The position numbers and the translations under genes were made by a program. Source: Spirochaeta thermophila DSM 6578 (GTDB lineage: Bacteria > Spirochaetota > Spirochaetia > Winmispirales > Winmispiraceae). From it: DNA of 64,000 bases. This document shows positions 25,805 through 34,360 of this stretch, in pieces. The DNA is taken from assembly GCF_000184345.1 (NCBI RefSeq), contig NC_017583.1, positions 1,054,001 through 1,118,000 on the forward strand, written 5' to 3'. Numbering within the stretch: the stretch's first letter is position 1; every line of letters starts with the position of its first letter. The notes under the pieces are model-generated. The model saw nothing but the letters and a program-made list of their open reading frames with translations. It was not told the origin of the DNA and did no database searches.

Positions 25805-27889
25805 ATGGCCGATGTCCAGCAGATGCTCAGAAACGTGTTCATCACCCAACGATCCGATGTGCTCGTAGCCATCGGGGTCATCGTGGTGGTGATGATGCTC
25901 GTCATTCCCATGCCCGCCGTCCTCCTCGACACCCTGATGGCCCTCAACCTGGTCATAAGCCTCCTCACCATCCTCATCGTCCTCTCCGTGAGGCGAGCCC
26001 TCGAGTTCTCGGTGTTTCCCACCCTCCTCCTCGTGTTGACCGTGTTCGGACTGGCCCTCAACGTCTCTTCCACCAGGCTCATACTCACCCAGGGGAGCGG
26101 GTTCCAGGGACGGCTCATCCGGGCGTTCAGCACCTTCGTGGTCGGATCCGCGGGGGCCGAAGGTCTCGTGGTGGGGTTCATCATCTTCATCATCATCATC
26201 GCCGTACAGTTCATCGTCATCACCAAGGGGGCCACGCGGGTGGCGGAAGTGGCGGCCAGGTTCACCCTCGACGCCCTCCCCGGGAAGCAGATGGCCATAG
26301 AGGCCGAGTACAACTCGGGGGCGATCACGGAGGAGGAGGCGGCCCGGAAGAAGGCGGAGCTCCAGAGGGAGGCCGACTTCTACGGGGCCATGGACGGTGC
26401 CTCCAAGTTTGTGTCCGGGAACGTGAAGGTGGGACTCCTCATCACCTTCATCAACGTCCTCGGAGGGATGATCGTGGGGATGGCCATTCACGGGGAACCG
26501 CTCGACGTGGCCCTCCGCACCTACATCTCGCTCACGATAGGTGACGGCCTGGTCTCCCAGTTTCCGGCCCTCCTGGTCTCAACCGCCACGGGCCTCATCG
26601 TGACCCGGGCCATCTCCGATGGGACCTTCGGCCAGGATGTCTCCTCCCAGTTCTCCCAGGAGGGGAGGATCTACTGGATGGCCGCGGGATTCCTCGTCTT
26701 CCTCTCGCTCCTGCCCGGTTTCCCCTGGTACGTGCTCGTCCCCATGGCGGGCCTGCTCGCCTTCGTGGGCTTCAGGCTCGCACAACGCCCTGTGAGGGAG
26801 GCCGAAGCGGCCGCTGCCGAGGCGGCGGCCGCCCGTCCCGTCCCTCAGCAGCCCGAGATATCCCCGGTGGTGCCCCTCGACCCCATCGCCCTTGAGATAG
26901 GCTACGCCCTCATTCCCCTGGTGGACCGTGAGCAGGGGGCGGAGCTCCTGGAGCGTATCACCCGCATCAGAAAGGAGACGGCCCTCGAGTTGGGGATCGT
27001 GATCCCGAGGATACGCATCGTCGACAACATGCGGCTCGAACCTTCCGAGTACTGCGTGAAGATCAAAGGGGTGGAAGTAGGCCGGGGAAGGATCAAGATG
27101 GGGGCCTACCTGTGTATCAATCCCGGGGGAGTGACCGAGGAGATTCCCGGAGAGGAGACCCGGGATCCCGCCTTCGGGCTTCCGGCCAGGTGGATAAAGG
27201 AAGAGGACCGCGACAGGGCCGAACGGGCTGGTTACACGGTGGTGGATCCTCCCTCCATCATCGCCACGCACCTCACCGAGATCATCAAACAGCACGCGGC
27301 CGAGCTCCTCGGACGCCAGGAGGTCCAGTCGATGCTCAACGCCCTCAGGGAGGACTACCCCGCGGTGGTGGATGACGTCCAGGAGGTGCTCACTCTCGGT
27401 GAGATCCAGAAGGTGCTCCAGGGCCTCCTCAGAGAGCAGGTCTCCATCCGGAACCTCGTGAGCATTCTGGAGACGATCGCCGACTACGCCCGCATGACGA
27501 AGGATGTCACCTTCCTCATAGAGAAGGCCCGACAGGCGATTGCCAGACAGATCTGCGCACAATATACTGACGAGCACCGTGTGTTGCGGGTCCTCACCCT
27601 GGATCCCGCGCTCGAACAGATGATCATCGATGCAAGGGTGGAGACCGCAGGGGGGATCGTGGCCGCCCTCGAACCCGGGGTCTATCGAAAGTGGATCAAT
27701 GCGGTCATGAACGCAGTGCGGCAGGTCCAGGAGCAGGGATACCTTCCCATCGTCCTCTGTCAGGAGGCCGCGAGGCCCCTGGTGAAGCAGAGCACCCTCC
27801 GGGACGTCCCCGATCTGGTGGTGCTCTCGGTCCCGGAGATCCCTTCGGAGGTGAGGGTGGAGGCACTGGGTGAGATCAGGATCGATTGA
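25805..27889 (+). CDS. flhA: Flagellar export protein FlhA
   Basis: A 694-residue FlhA, the large ring-forming component of the export gate. Eight transmembrane segments occupy about residues 15-330. The conserved FHIPEP-type loop includes RFTLDALPGKQMAIEAEYNSGAITEEEAARKKAELQREADFYGAMDGASKFV. The cytoplasmic domain (about 370-694) includes LLGRQEVQSMLNALREDYPAVVDDV and binds chaperones and FlhB. AGGGAGG precedes ATG 25805. Confidence 0.97.
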   Translation: MADVQQMLRNVFITQRSDVLVAIGVIVVVMMLVIPMPAVLLDTLMALNLVISLLTILIVLSVRRALEFSVFPTLLLVLTVFGLALNVSSTRLILTQGSGFQGRLIRAFSTFVVGSAGAEGLVVGFIIFIIIIAVQFIVITKGATRVAEVAARFTLDALPGKQMAIEAEYNSGAITEEEAARKKAELQREADFYGAMDGASKFVSGNVKVGLLITFINVLGGMIVGMAIHGEPLDVALRTYISLTIGDGLVSQFPALLVSTATGLIVTRAISDGTFGQDVSSQFSQEGRIYWMAAGFLVFLSLLPGFPWYVLVPMAGLLAFVGFRLAQRPVREAEAAAAEAAAARPVPQQPEISPVVPLDPIALEIGYALIPLVDREQGAELLERITRIRKETALELGIVIPRIRIVDNMRLEPSEYCVKIKGVEVGRGRIKMGAYLCINPGGVTEEIPGEETRDPAFGLPARWIKEEDRDRAERAGYTVVDPPSIIATHLTEIIKQHAAELLGRQEVQSMLNALREDYPAVVDDVQEVLTLGEIQKVLQGLLREQVSIRNLVSILETIADYARMTKDVTFLIEKARQAIARQICAQYTDEHRVLRVLTLDPALEQMIIDARVETAGGIVAALEPGVYRKWINAVMNAVRQVQEQGYLPIVLCQEAARPLVKQSTLRDVPDLVVLSVPEIPSEVRVEALGEIRID

Positions 27890-27905
27890 GGAGGCGGATA
27901 TTCCT

Positions 27906-29063
27906 ATGGAATTTTTCACCGAGCAGGCGCCCACCCGAGCGGAGGCGCTCCAGAAAATCAGGACCAAGTACGGGGACAGGGTGAGAATCCTCTCTCAGCG
28001 CACCGTACGCCTTGGGGGCTTTCTCGGACTCTTTCCCCGGGAAGGGGTGGAGATCACCGGCTACGTGGTCCCTGAGGGAGTACGTACCCCCTCGTCACCG
28101 AGGCGTTCCTTCGACGAGGAGCGGAGGCGAATCCTGGAGCTCGCGAAGTCTGAGCAGTCTCCCCGTGACCAGATCCTCGAGAAGGTGCTCTCGGAGCTCG
28201 CCCAGATCAAGGAGAACATCCAGAGGGGGACGGTACGAGAGGATGAGAAGGAACATGAACACATCAGACGTCTTCGGGCCATGCTCGAGGAAGCGGAATT
28301 CACCGATCGCTACATCGAGAAGACCATCCGACGGATCAGGGACGAACTCACCCTCCAGCAGATCGAGGATTTCGCCCTCCTCCAGAAACTCGTCGTTCAG
28401 TGGGTAAGGGAATCGATACGGATCTACCCGCTCAAATTCACCAGGAGACCTGAGATCTTCATCCTGGTGGGCCCCACGGGGGTGGGGAAGACCACCACCA
28501 TCGCGAAACTGGCGGCCATGTACGGCTTGGGGCTCGAGGACAACATCCGCTACGACGTGCGGATCATCACCATCGACAACTATCGGATCGCCGCCCGCCA
28601 ACAGATAGAGACCTATGCCAACATCATGGGCATCCCCGTCGCCTGTGTGGAAAGCTACGAAGAACTCGAACGCCAGGTGAGGCTCTTCCAGGATGTGGAC
28701 ATCATCTTCGTGGACACCATAGGAAAGAGCCCCCGTGATTACCGGAAACTCGCCGACATGAAGGACATGCTCGAGGCCTGCGGCAGCCGTGCCCAGACAC
28801 ATTTGGCCTTGAGTGCCACCACGAAAACAGCCGATATATATACCGTCCTGCAGCAGTTTGAGCCGTTCAACTACACGTCGGTGGTGCTCACCAAGCTCGA
28901 TGAGACCACCACGGTGGGGAACATCATCAGCGTGCTGGAGGAGAAGGGAAAACCCATATCCTTCATCACAAACGGACAGGCGGTTCCCCACGACATCGCG
29001 GCGGCGACACCGGCCAAACTTCTGGCTGCAGTACGCGGCTTCATACTGGAAGATATGGAGTAG
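27906..29063 (+). CDS. flhF: Flagellar SRP-like GTPase FlhF
   Basis: A 385-residue GTPase of the SRP/FtsY/FlhF family that sets the site and number of flagella. The B domain is N-terminal (MEFFTEQAPTRAEALQKIRTKYGDRVRILSQRTVRLGGFLGLF), followed by a charged linker and an NG domain with P-loop GPTGVGKTT near residue 190, DVDIIFVDTIGKSPRDYRKL and VLTKLDETTTVGNIIS. ATG 27906 is chosen because GGAGG lies about 10 nt upstream and it gives the family N-terminus. flhG follows after 3 nt. Confidence 0.95.
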   Translation: MEFFTEQAPTRAEALQKIRTKYGDRVRILSQRTVRLGGFLGLFPREGVEITGYVVPEGVRTPSSPRRSFDEERRRILELAKSEQSPRDQILEKVLSELAQIKENIQRGTVREDEKEHEHIRRLRAMLEEAEFTDRYIEKTIRRIRDELTLQQIEDFALLQKLVVQWVRESIRIYPLKFTRRPEIFILVGPTGVGKTTTIAKLAAMYGLGLEDNIRYDVRIITIDNYRIAARQQIETYANIMGIPVACVESYEELERQVRLFQDVDIIFVDTIGKSPRDYRKLADMKDMLEACGSRAQTHLALSATTKTADIYTVLQQFEPFNYTSVVLTKLDETTTVGNIISVLEEKGKPISFITNGQAVPHDIAAATPAKLLAAVRGFILEDME

Positions 29064-29066
29064 ATC

Positions 29067-29930
29067 ATGGCAGACCAGGCCGAATCTCTACGGGAGTTGA
29101 TGCGAGGTCGGATGGTCCCTCTCTCGCAGAGTCGTACACGGATCATCGCCGTGACCAGCGGTAAGGGAGGGGTGGGGAAGACCAACGTCGCCACCAATCT
29201 CGCCATCGCCTATGCCCAGCTGGGGAAGAAAGTGGTACTCATGGATGCCGATCTGGGCCTGGCGAACGTGAACGTGGTGCTCGGCATCATCCCCAAGTAC
29301 AACCTCTATCACCTCATAAGACGGCAGAAGACCCTGGAGGAGATCATCGTCGATACGCCGTACGGTATCAAGATCATCGCAGGGGCATCGGGATTCGCGA
29401 AGATCGCGAACCTCTCGGACGACGAGCGTGAGCATTTCATCGAAGAACTGGTGGGACTCTCCTTCGCCGATGTCATCATCATCGATACCAGCGCGGGGGT
29501 GACCCAGAACGTGATATCCTTCGTGGCGGCTGCCGACGATGTGGTCGTGGTGACCACCCCCGAGCCCACCGCAATCACCGACGCCTACGGGATCATCAAG
29601 ATCATCGCGACCGAGATAGAGAACATCAACATGGGACTGAAGCTCGTGGTGAATCGGGTGAAGAGTGTGGCAGAGGGACGACGGGTGGCGGAGCGGGTCA
29701 CCACCATCGCGGGACAGTTCCTCAACGTGAAGATCGACTATCTCGGATTCGTGTACGAAGACGGTTCGGTACAGGATGCGGTGCTGAAACAACGCCCCTT
29801 CATCGTCCTCGATCCCAGGGGGAAGGCCTCCATATGTGTCAAACACCTCGTGAGCAGACTGGAGAAGGTGGAATACCGTGAGGGGAAAGGACTCGGAGGC
29901 TTTTTGCGGAATCTCCTCGGCAGGGGGTGA
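29067..29930 (+). CDS. flhG: Flagellar number regulator FlhG (FleN/YlxH), MinD-type ATPase
   Basis: A 287-residue ParA/MinD ATPase that counteracts FlhF. The deviant Walker A GKGGVGKT is at residues 32-39, then VVLMDADLGLANVNVVLGI and DVIIIDTSAGVTQNVISFVAAADDVVVVTTPEPTAITDAYG. The N-terminus (QAESLRELMRGR) resembles the FlhF-activating helix. The last residues GLGGFLRNLLGRG may form a membrane-targeting amphipathic helix. It closes the core flagellar operon; a 58-nt gap follows. Confidence 0.95.
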   Translation: MADQAESLRELMRGRMVPLSQSRTRIIAVTSGKGGVGKTNVATNLAIAYAQLGKKVVLMDADLGLANVNVVLGIIPKYNLYHLIRRQKTLEEIIVDTPYGIKIIAGASGFAKIANLSDDEREHFIEELVGLSFADVIIIDTSAGVTQNVISFVAAADDVVVVTTPEPTAITDAYGIIKIIATEIENINMGLKLVVNRVKSVAEGRRVAERVTTIAGQFLNVKIDYLGFVYEDGSVQDAVLKQRPFIVLDPRGKASICVKHLVSRLEKVEYREGKGLGGFLRNLLGRG

Positions 29931-29941
29931 GGGGGCTTTGC

Positions 29942-29970
29942 TTGACGGAGGCACCGTTTTCGTCTAACCT
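29942..29970 (+). promoter_or_regulatory. Sigma-70 promoter for the fliA group
   Basis: TTGACG (29942-29947), a 17-nt spacer and TAACCT (29965-29970) lie in the gap after flhG. ACCGTT (29953-29958) and AACGGT (29974-29979) form an inverted repeat across the -10 box that might be an operator. The promoter would make the acidic membrane protein, FliA and downstream proteins. Confidence 0.5.
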
Positions 29971-29988
29971 GGTAACGGTTGGATTTAT

Positions 29989-30645
29989 ATGAAGATAACG
30001 TATGCCCTGGCGGGAGGAGGGAGTGTGGCGGCCTTGTCCCTCCTCATAGGACTCTTCTCCGGTAATCCTCTCGGGGTGGCGATGCTCCGGGCGCTGGGAA
30101 GTGGAGTCCTTTTCGGCGGGGTGCTGTACGTCGTCTGGGAGGTGGTGCGGCGGTTCCTCCCGGAGTTGGTTCAGGGGGAGGAGCCCGCCCCTTCGCCGCT
30201 CCCTGAGGAATCGGAGGAGGAACAGGACCACGTGGTCGATATCGTGCTCGAGGACGAAGCCTCCCCGTCCCCACGGACGGTTTCCGGGGAACAGATGGGG
30301 AGCGGAAGGGAGTATGATACCGAAGAATCGGTCCGATCCTTCGGGGAGAGGGGTGGAGAGGGGGAAAGCCAGGAGCACGGGGAAGGGATGTCGGACGCCT
30401 CCACCCTCGATTCGGATCGGGAGGATGGGGGACTCGACGAGTTCCCCGAGATCGATGATCTGGAAGAGGATTTCTTCGAAGAAGTGTCCGCCGAGGAGGA
30501 GGGCCCGGAGGAGGATGGTACGGATCCGCTGTCATTCGAGTCTTCTCAGTCGATCTCGGGGGGCGGAGGAGGCATGGGGGATCAGGATCCACAAGTCATC
30601 GCTCAGGCGATACGCACCCTATTGAAAAAAGATGAGAAAGGGTAA
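29989..30645 (+). CDS. Membrane protein with long acidic tail, between flhG and fliA
   Basis: A 218-residue protein of unrecognised family. Two N-terminal hydrophobic segments (about residues 5-25 and 30-53) are followed by about 150 residues dominated by Glu, Asp, Ser and Pro, with runs such as EESEEEQDHVVDIVLEDE and DDLEEDFFEEVSAEEEGPEEDG. The C-terminus (DPQVIAQAIRTLLKKDEKG) looks helical. Position directly before the sigma-28 gene suggests a spirochaete flagellar or regulatory accessory role; this is inference. No clear Shine-Dalgarno precedes the ATG. Confidence 0.75.
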   Translation: MKITYALAGGGSVAALSLLIGLFSGNPLGVAMLRALGSGVLFGGVLYVVWEVVRRFLPELVQGEEPAPSPLPEESEEEQDHVVDIVLEDEASPSPRTVSGEQMGSGREYDTEESVRSFGERGGEGESQEHGEGMSDASTLDSDREDGGLDEFPEIDDLEEDFFEEVSAEEEGPEEDGTDPLSFESSQSISGGGGGMGDQDPQVIAQAIRTLLKKDEKG

Positions 30646-30651
30646 TGGTTC

Positions 30652-31440
30652 ATGGATGAACGCAGCCTGGCGCAGAGGACAGAAGACGAGCTCTGGAAGG
30701 AATATCAGAAGACAAGGGATCCCCAGATCCGTGAGTACTTCATCAAACAGTACGCCCCACTCGTGAAATACGTTGCGGGAAAGATCGCGGTGGGGCTTCC
30801 CAGCAGCGTGGAGTTCGACGATTTGATCGGCTTCGGAACGTTCGGACTCCTCGATGCGATCGAGAAATTCGACCCCGAAAAGCATGTGAAGTTCAAGACC
30901 TATGCGGTCACCAGGATAAGAGGCGCCATCTACGACGAACTCCGTGCAATGGACTGGGTCCCTCGTTCGGTACGGCAGAAGAGCAAGGAGATAGAGGACG
31001 CCCTCCACAGGCTCGAGAGTTCCCTGGGGAGGGCCGCCACCGACGAGGAACTCGCCCGGGAGATGAATATGAGCTCGCGTGAGCTCCAGAAGACACTCCA
31101 GAAGATCAGTTCCACTTCCATCCTCTCCCTGCAGGAACTCTGGTACACAGGAGACGAGAACGATCGGGTGGCCATTGCGGATATGCTCGAAGCCCCCCAG
31201 GCCTATGATCCGGCCGCCCGCGTGGAGCGCGAGGAGATAAAGCGGGTGGTGGCGGAAGCCATAAAAGAGCTTCCTGAAAAGGAAAAGAAGGTCCTCGTGC
31301 TCTATTACTACGAAGATTTGACTTTGAAGGAAATCGGGGCTATCCTTAATGTGACGGAGTCCAGAGTGTCTCAGCTCCATACCAAGGCGATCAGCCGGCT
31401 CAGGGTGAAGCTGAGGAACATACGTAAAGGTATCTTCTAG
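30652..31440 (+). CDS. fliA: RNA polymerase sigma factor FliA/WhiG (sigma-28)
   Basis: A 262-residue group 3 sigma factor. Region 2 includes REYFIKQYAPLVKYVAGKIAVGLPSSVEFDDLIGFGTFGLLDAIEKFDPEKHVKFKTYAVTRIRGAIYDELRAMDWVPRSVRQK; region 4 includes ELPEKEKKVLVLYYYEDLTLKEIGAILNVTESRVSQLHTKAISRLR. These are hallmarks of the flagellar sigma-28 family. It should recognise TAAA-N15-GCCGATAA promoters, and a site of this type lies before flgB at 6981-7007. It follows the acidic protein after 6 nt. Confidence 0.96.
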   Translation: MDERSLAQRTEDELWKEYQKTRDPQIREYFIKQYAPLVKYVAGKIAVGLPSSVEFDDLIGFGTFGLLDAIEKFDPEKHVKFKTYAVTRIRGAIYDELRAMDWVPRSVRQKSKEIEDALHRLESSLGRAATDEELAREMNMSSRELQKTLQKISSTSILSLQELWYTGDENDRVAIADMLEAPQAYDPAARVEREEIKRVVAEAIKELPEKEKKVLVLYYYEDLTLKEIGAILNVTESRVSQLHTKAISRLRVKLRNIRKGIF

Positions 31441-31448
31441 GGGGACCG

Positions 31449-33392
31449 GTGATTTCCCTTGATCAACTCCGTGATTACATGAAGACACAACTGGAAGAGG
31501 ACAAGAGGAGGAAACTCGTCCAGGTCACGGGCCAGACATTGGAGGAGGCACTCCAGGAGGCGGCGATAGAACTCGGTTGCAGGATAAAGGATCTGGAATA
31601 TGAGGTCATAGAGAAAGGATCGTCCGGTTTCCTGGGTATGGGGAAGAAGTCATGGCTCGTCGTGGCCTCCCTGGCGGTACAGAAGGTGAAGGAAGAGGTG
31701 CGTGAAGAGGAAGCCGGACTGGGCATCGAAGAGATGGCTCCGGTTCCCAAGGATCGGGATGGACAGGCCTTCGTGAGACTCTCCCCCGACGGTGTGTATC
31801 TCTGTGTGATCCCTCCCGAGGGGAAGGGAAAACCGGTCACGGAACGGGCGGCGCTCGAGGCGATCGCCCGGAGGACGGACGCCTCCGTAGACGTGAACCT
31901 CGTGAGCAAGGTGGTACGGAAGGCCGACGGGCAGTTCGTGAGGATCGCTCCTCACAGCTACAATCCCGCACACGATGCGGTTCTCAGTGTGAACATAACC
32001 GATGGGGAGATGAGGGCCTATCTCCTCGCTCAGCCCCCTCGGGAGGGCGGTACCGATCCCACCGCGGAGATGATCCGGGATTTCCTCAAGATGAACGGAG
32101 TGGAATACGGTCTCAAGGAGGATGTGATAGAGGAGTTCGAGAGGAATCCGCGCTATGGACAGGAGATACTGATCGCGGAGGGGACGCCGCCGCGGCATGG
32201 CGAGGATGCAAAGATCGTGTACAACTTCGAGACCAACCCCTCTCGGATCCGTCTCAAGGAGCGCGACGGACGGGTCGACTACAAGGACCTCAACCTCGTC
32301 CAGAACGTAGTGGCGGGTCAGGTGCTCGCGAAGAAGATCCCTCCCGGGAAGGGCGTGCCCGGCAAGACGGTCACGGGGAAACTCCTCCCCGCACGCGATG
32401 GGAAGGATCTGCCCATCCCCGTGGGCAAGAATGTGAAACTCTCCGAGGATGGGATGGTGGCGGTGGCCGAGATCAACGGCCAGGTGATGATCACGGGCGG
32501 AAAGATCACCGTGGAACCGGTGTACACCGTGGAAGGGGATGTGAGCCTGAAGACCGGGAACATCCTCTTCCTCGGTACGGTGATCGTGAAGGGGAATGTC
32601 GAGGACGGATTCTCGGTGAAGGCGAGCGGCAATATCGAGGTGAAAGGGAGCGTGGGAAAGTGCGAGCTGGATGCAGAGGGTGATATCGTGGTCCACCAGG
32701 GGATCGCCGGAAAGTCGGCCGCTCTCATCAGGGCCGGGAAGAACGTGGTCTCCCGTTTCATCGAGAACGCGCGGGTGGAGGCGGGGGAATTCGTGCTCGT
32801 CTCGGATGGGATCATAAACTGTACGGTCTCGGCGAACAAGAAGATCATCTGCCATGGTCGTCGGGCGAGTATAGTAGGAGGAAAGCTCATCGCCACGGAA
32901 GAGATCGTGGCGAAGAACCTCGGCTCGGTGGGCGGCATAGAGACGATCCTCGAGGTGGGATACGATCCCAGGGCGAAGGAAAAGGAGGAGCATCTCTCCC
33001 AGGAACTCGAGAAACTGCAGGATGAGCTCAAGGAGATCATGCTGAACCTCGGAACGCTCGAGAACCAGCGTAAGACCCAGAAGCTTTCCGAGGAGAGACT
33101 CAAGGTGTACAAAGAGCTCCTCCTCCGTCGGAGGGAGCTCTCCCTCAAGGTGGAGAACCTGCAGAAGGAGATAGAGGATACCCGCGCCTATCTGTCTCAG
33201 CTCAAGACCAAGGGGAGGATCTCGGCTTCGGGGACCGTGTTTCCGGGCGTCAAGATCGTCATCAGGGATGCGGTGCTCCAGGTGAAGAACGAGTTCAAGG
33301 CGGTCACGTTCATCTCGGAGGCCAATATGGTGAAGGTGACGAAGTACGAGGAACCGGAGGATCTCGACAAACTGGATCTCCTCGAGAGGTAG
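31449..33392 (+). CDS. FapA (DUF342) protein with N-terminal Jag_N domain
   Basis: A 647-residue cytoplasmic protein starting at GTG 31449. Residues about 15-75 resemble a Jag_N domain (VQVTGQTLEEALQEAAIELGCRIKDLEYEVIEKGSSGFLGMGKKSW). The central part (about 175-490) is the FapA/DUF342 beta-helical polymerisation domain, with GKGVPGKTVTGKLLPARDGKD and glycine-spaced strands such as GTVIVKGNVEDGFSVKASGNIEVKGSVG. A coiled coil (about 520-585) and a short beta tail follow. FapA-type proteins form polymers; in Vibrio one inhibits a sensor kinase. Function in this operon is unknown. Confidence 0.85.
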   Translation: MISLDQLRDYMKTQLEEDKRRKLVQVTGQTLEEALQEAAIELGCRIKDLEYEVIEKGSSGFLGMGKKSWLVVASLAVQKVKEEVREEEAGLGIEEMAPVPKDRDGQAFVRLSPDGVYLCVIPPEGKGKPVTERAALEAIARRTDASVDVNLVSKVVRKADGQFVRIAPHSYNPAHDAVLSVNITDGEMRAYLLAQPPREGGTDPTAEMIRDFLKMNGVEYGLKEDVIEEFERNPRYGQEILIAEGTPPRHGEDAKIVYNFETNPSRIRLKERDGRVDYKDLNLVQNVVAGQVLAKKIPPGKGVPGKTVTGKLLPARDGKDLPIPVGKNVKLSEDGMVAVAEINGQVMITGGKITVEPVYTVEGDVSLKTGNILFLGTVIVKGNVEDGFSVKASGNIEVKGSVGKCELDAEGDIVVHQGIAGKSAALIRAGKNVVSRFIENARVEAGEFVLVSDGIINCTVSANKKIICHGRRASIVGGKLIATEEIVAKNLGSVGGIETILEVGYDPRAKEKEEHLSQELEKLQDELKEIMLNLGTLENQRKTQKLSEERLKVYKELLLRRRELSLKVENLQKEIEDTRAYLSQLKTKGRISASGTVFPGVKIVIRDAVLQVKNEFKAVTFISEANMVKVTKYEEPEDLDKLDLLER

Positions 33393-33395
33393 GGT

Positions 33396-33728
33396 ATGGC
33401 CCTCCATCCCATCGACCTGCAGACGATGTTCACGAGGCTCCACGAGGTTGGACGGGAGCAGGGGGGTGTGCGTGAGATACCGGTGCATCATCAGACCGTG
33501 CAGGGTGAGGAGCTGGTGAAGCGGGCGCAGCAGGAAAGCCGATCGGTGAATGAGACGCGCCAGGTGGGGGAAGGGGTGGAGAAAGTGAAGGAGGAGAAAG
33601 GCCGCGAACAGGGGCAGGGCAAGGGGCGGTCGAAGGAGGAGCGGGAAGCGTCCCGTAGAGCGACCTCTTCCTCACCCGAAGTCGTGGAAGACCCCGACAT
33701 CGGACGCCACGTGGATCTCCTGGGGTAA
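33396..33728 (+). CDS. Small charged protein of unknown function
   Basis: A 110-residue soluble protein with no recognised family. The N-terminus MALHPIDLQTMFTRLHEVGREQ is helical, the middle (about 45-95) is rich in Lys, Glu, Arg, Gln and Ser and probably disordered, and the C-terminus ends VEDPDIGRHVDLLG. It begins 3 nt after the FapA gene and is followed by another small protein after 8 nt, so it is part of the fliA transcription unit. Coding bias matches its neighbours. Confidence 0.65.
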   Translation: MALHPIDLQTMFTRLHEVGREQGGVREIPVHHQTVQGEELVKRAQQESRSVNETRQVGEGVEKVKEEKGREQGQGKGRSKEEREASRRATSSSPEVVEDPDIGRHVDLLG

Positions 33729-33736
33729 GGTGACAT

Positions 33737-34360
33737 ATGGAGTGGTTGTGGTTTCTTGGTGGACTCATCGGCGGGACCCTGTGGTCGGTCTTCCTCATAA
33801 ACCGGAAGATCGAACAGAAAGTGGAGACGCTCGAGTTCATGAACAGGGTGCGACGGGAGCTCGAGGAGATCCTGGCAAGCTGTAACGAGACGACCGACAG
33901 GAATGTCTCGATCCTCGAGCACAGGATCTCGGGCCTCAGGAAACTCGTGGACCGTGCCGACAAGCGTATCCAGGTCCTTCAGGATCTGCTACGGCGGTCA
34001 GAGGATCTCGCGCCCCGCGCCGTGCCTGAAAGCGGAGAGGCGGGGGAACCCAGGGACAGGACCACTCCTCCAGAGACAGAGAGATCCTCGGGGGAGGTGG
34101 ATGCAGCCGGTACCACACGCTCATCCGATACCCCGAATGAACCCGTCGTGGTACAGGGAGATATCCCTTCTCCTCGGGAGCCGAACTCCGTGCGGGATCC
34201 GCAGAGCCAGAAGGGGCTCTCTCCTCTTTCGGAGACGGTCCTCTCCCTCTACAGGAATGGTCATCCTCCTGAGCGTATCGCCCGTGAGCTCGGACTCACG
34301 GTGGGGGAGGTGGATCTCATCATATCCCTCGAGAAGACCGTGTTCCTCAAGGATCGCTAG
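33737..34360 (+). CDS. Single-pass membrane protein with C-terminal HTH-like segment
   Basis: A 207-residue protein. A short transmembrane helix at the N-terminus (WLWFLGGLIGGTLWSVFLI, residues 3-21) leads into a coiled coil (about 23-95), a Pro/Ser/Thr-rich linker and a C-terminal helix-turn-helix-like segment (LSETVLSLYRNGHPPERIARELGLTVGEVDLIISLEK) resembling those of small uncharacterised membrane proteins linked to flagellar operons. It ends the flagellar transcription unit; its TAG stop overlaps the stop of the convergent tonB gene within CTAG at 34357-34360. Confidence 0.72.
   Translation: MEWLWFLGGLIGGTLWSVFLINRKIEQKVETLEFMNRVRRELEEILASCNETTDRNVSILEHRISGLRKLVDRADKRIQVLQDLLRRSEDLAPRAVPESGEAGEPRDRTTPPETERSSGEVDAAGTTRSSDTPNEPVVVQGDIPSPREPNSVRDPQSQKGLSPLSETVLSLYRNGHPPERIARELGLTVGEVDLIISLEKTVFLKDR

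Noticed and set aside
24590-26491. Open frame of 633 codons antisense to flhB and flhA
   Set aside because: A codon-bias shadow of two well-recognised genes, with a highly charged repetitive product.
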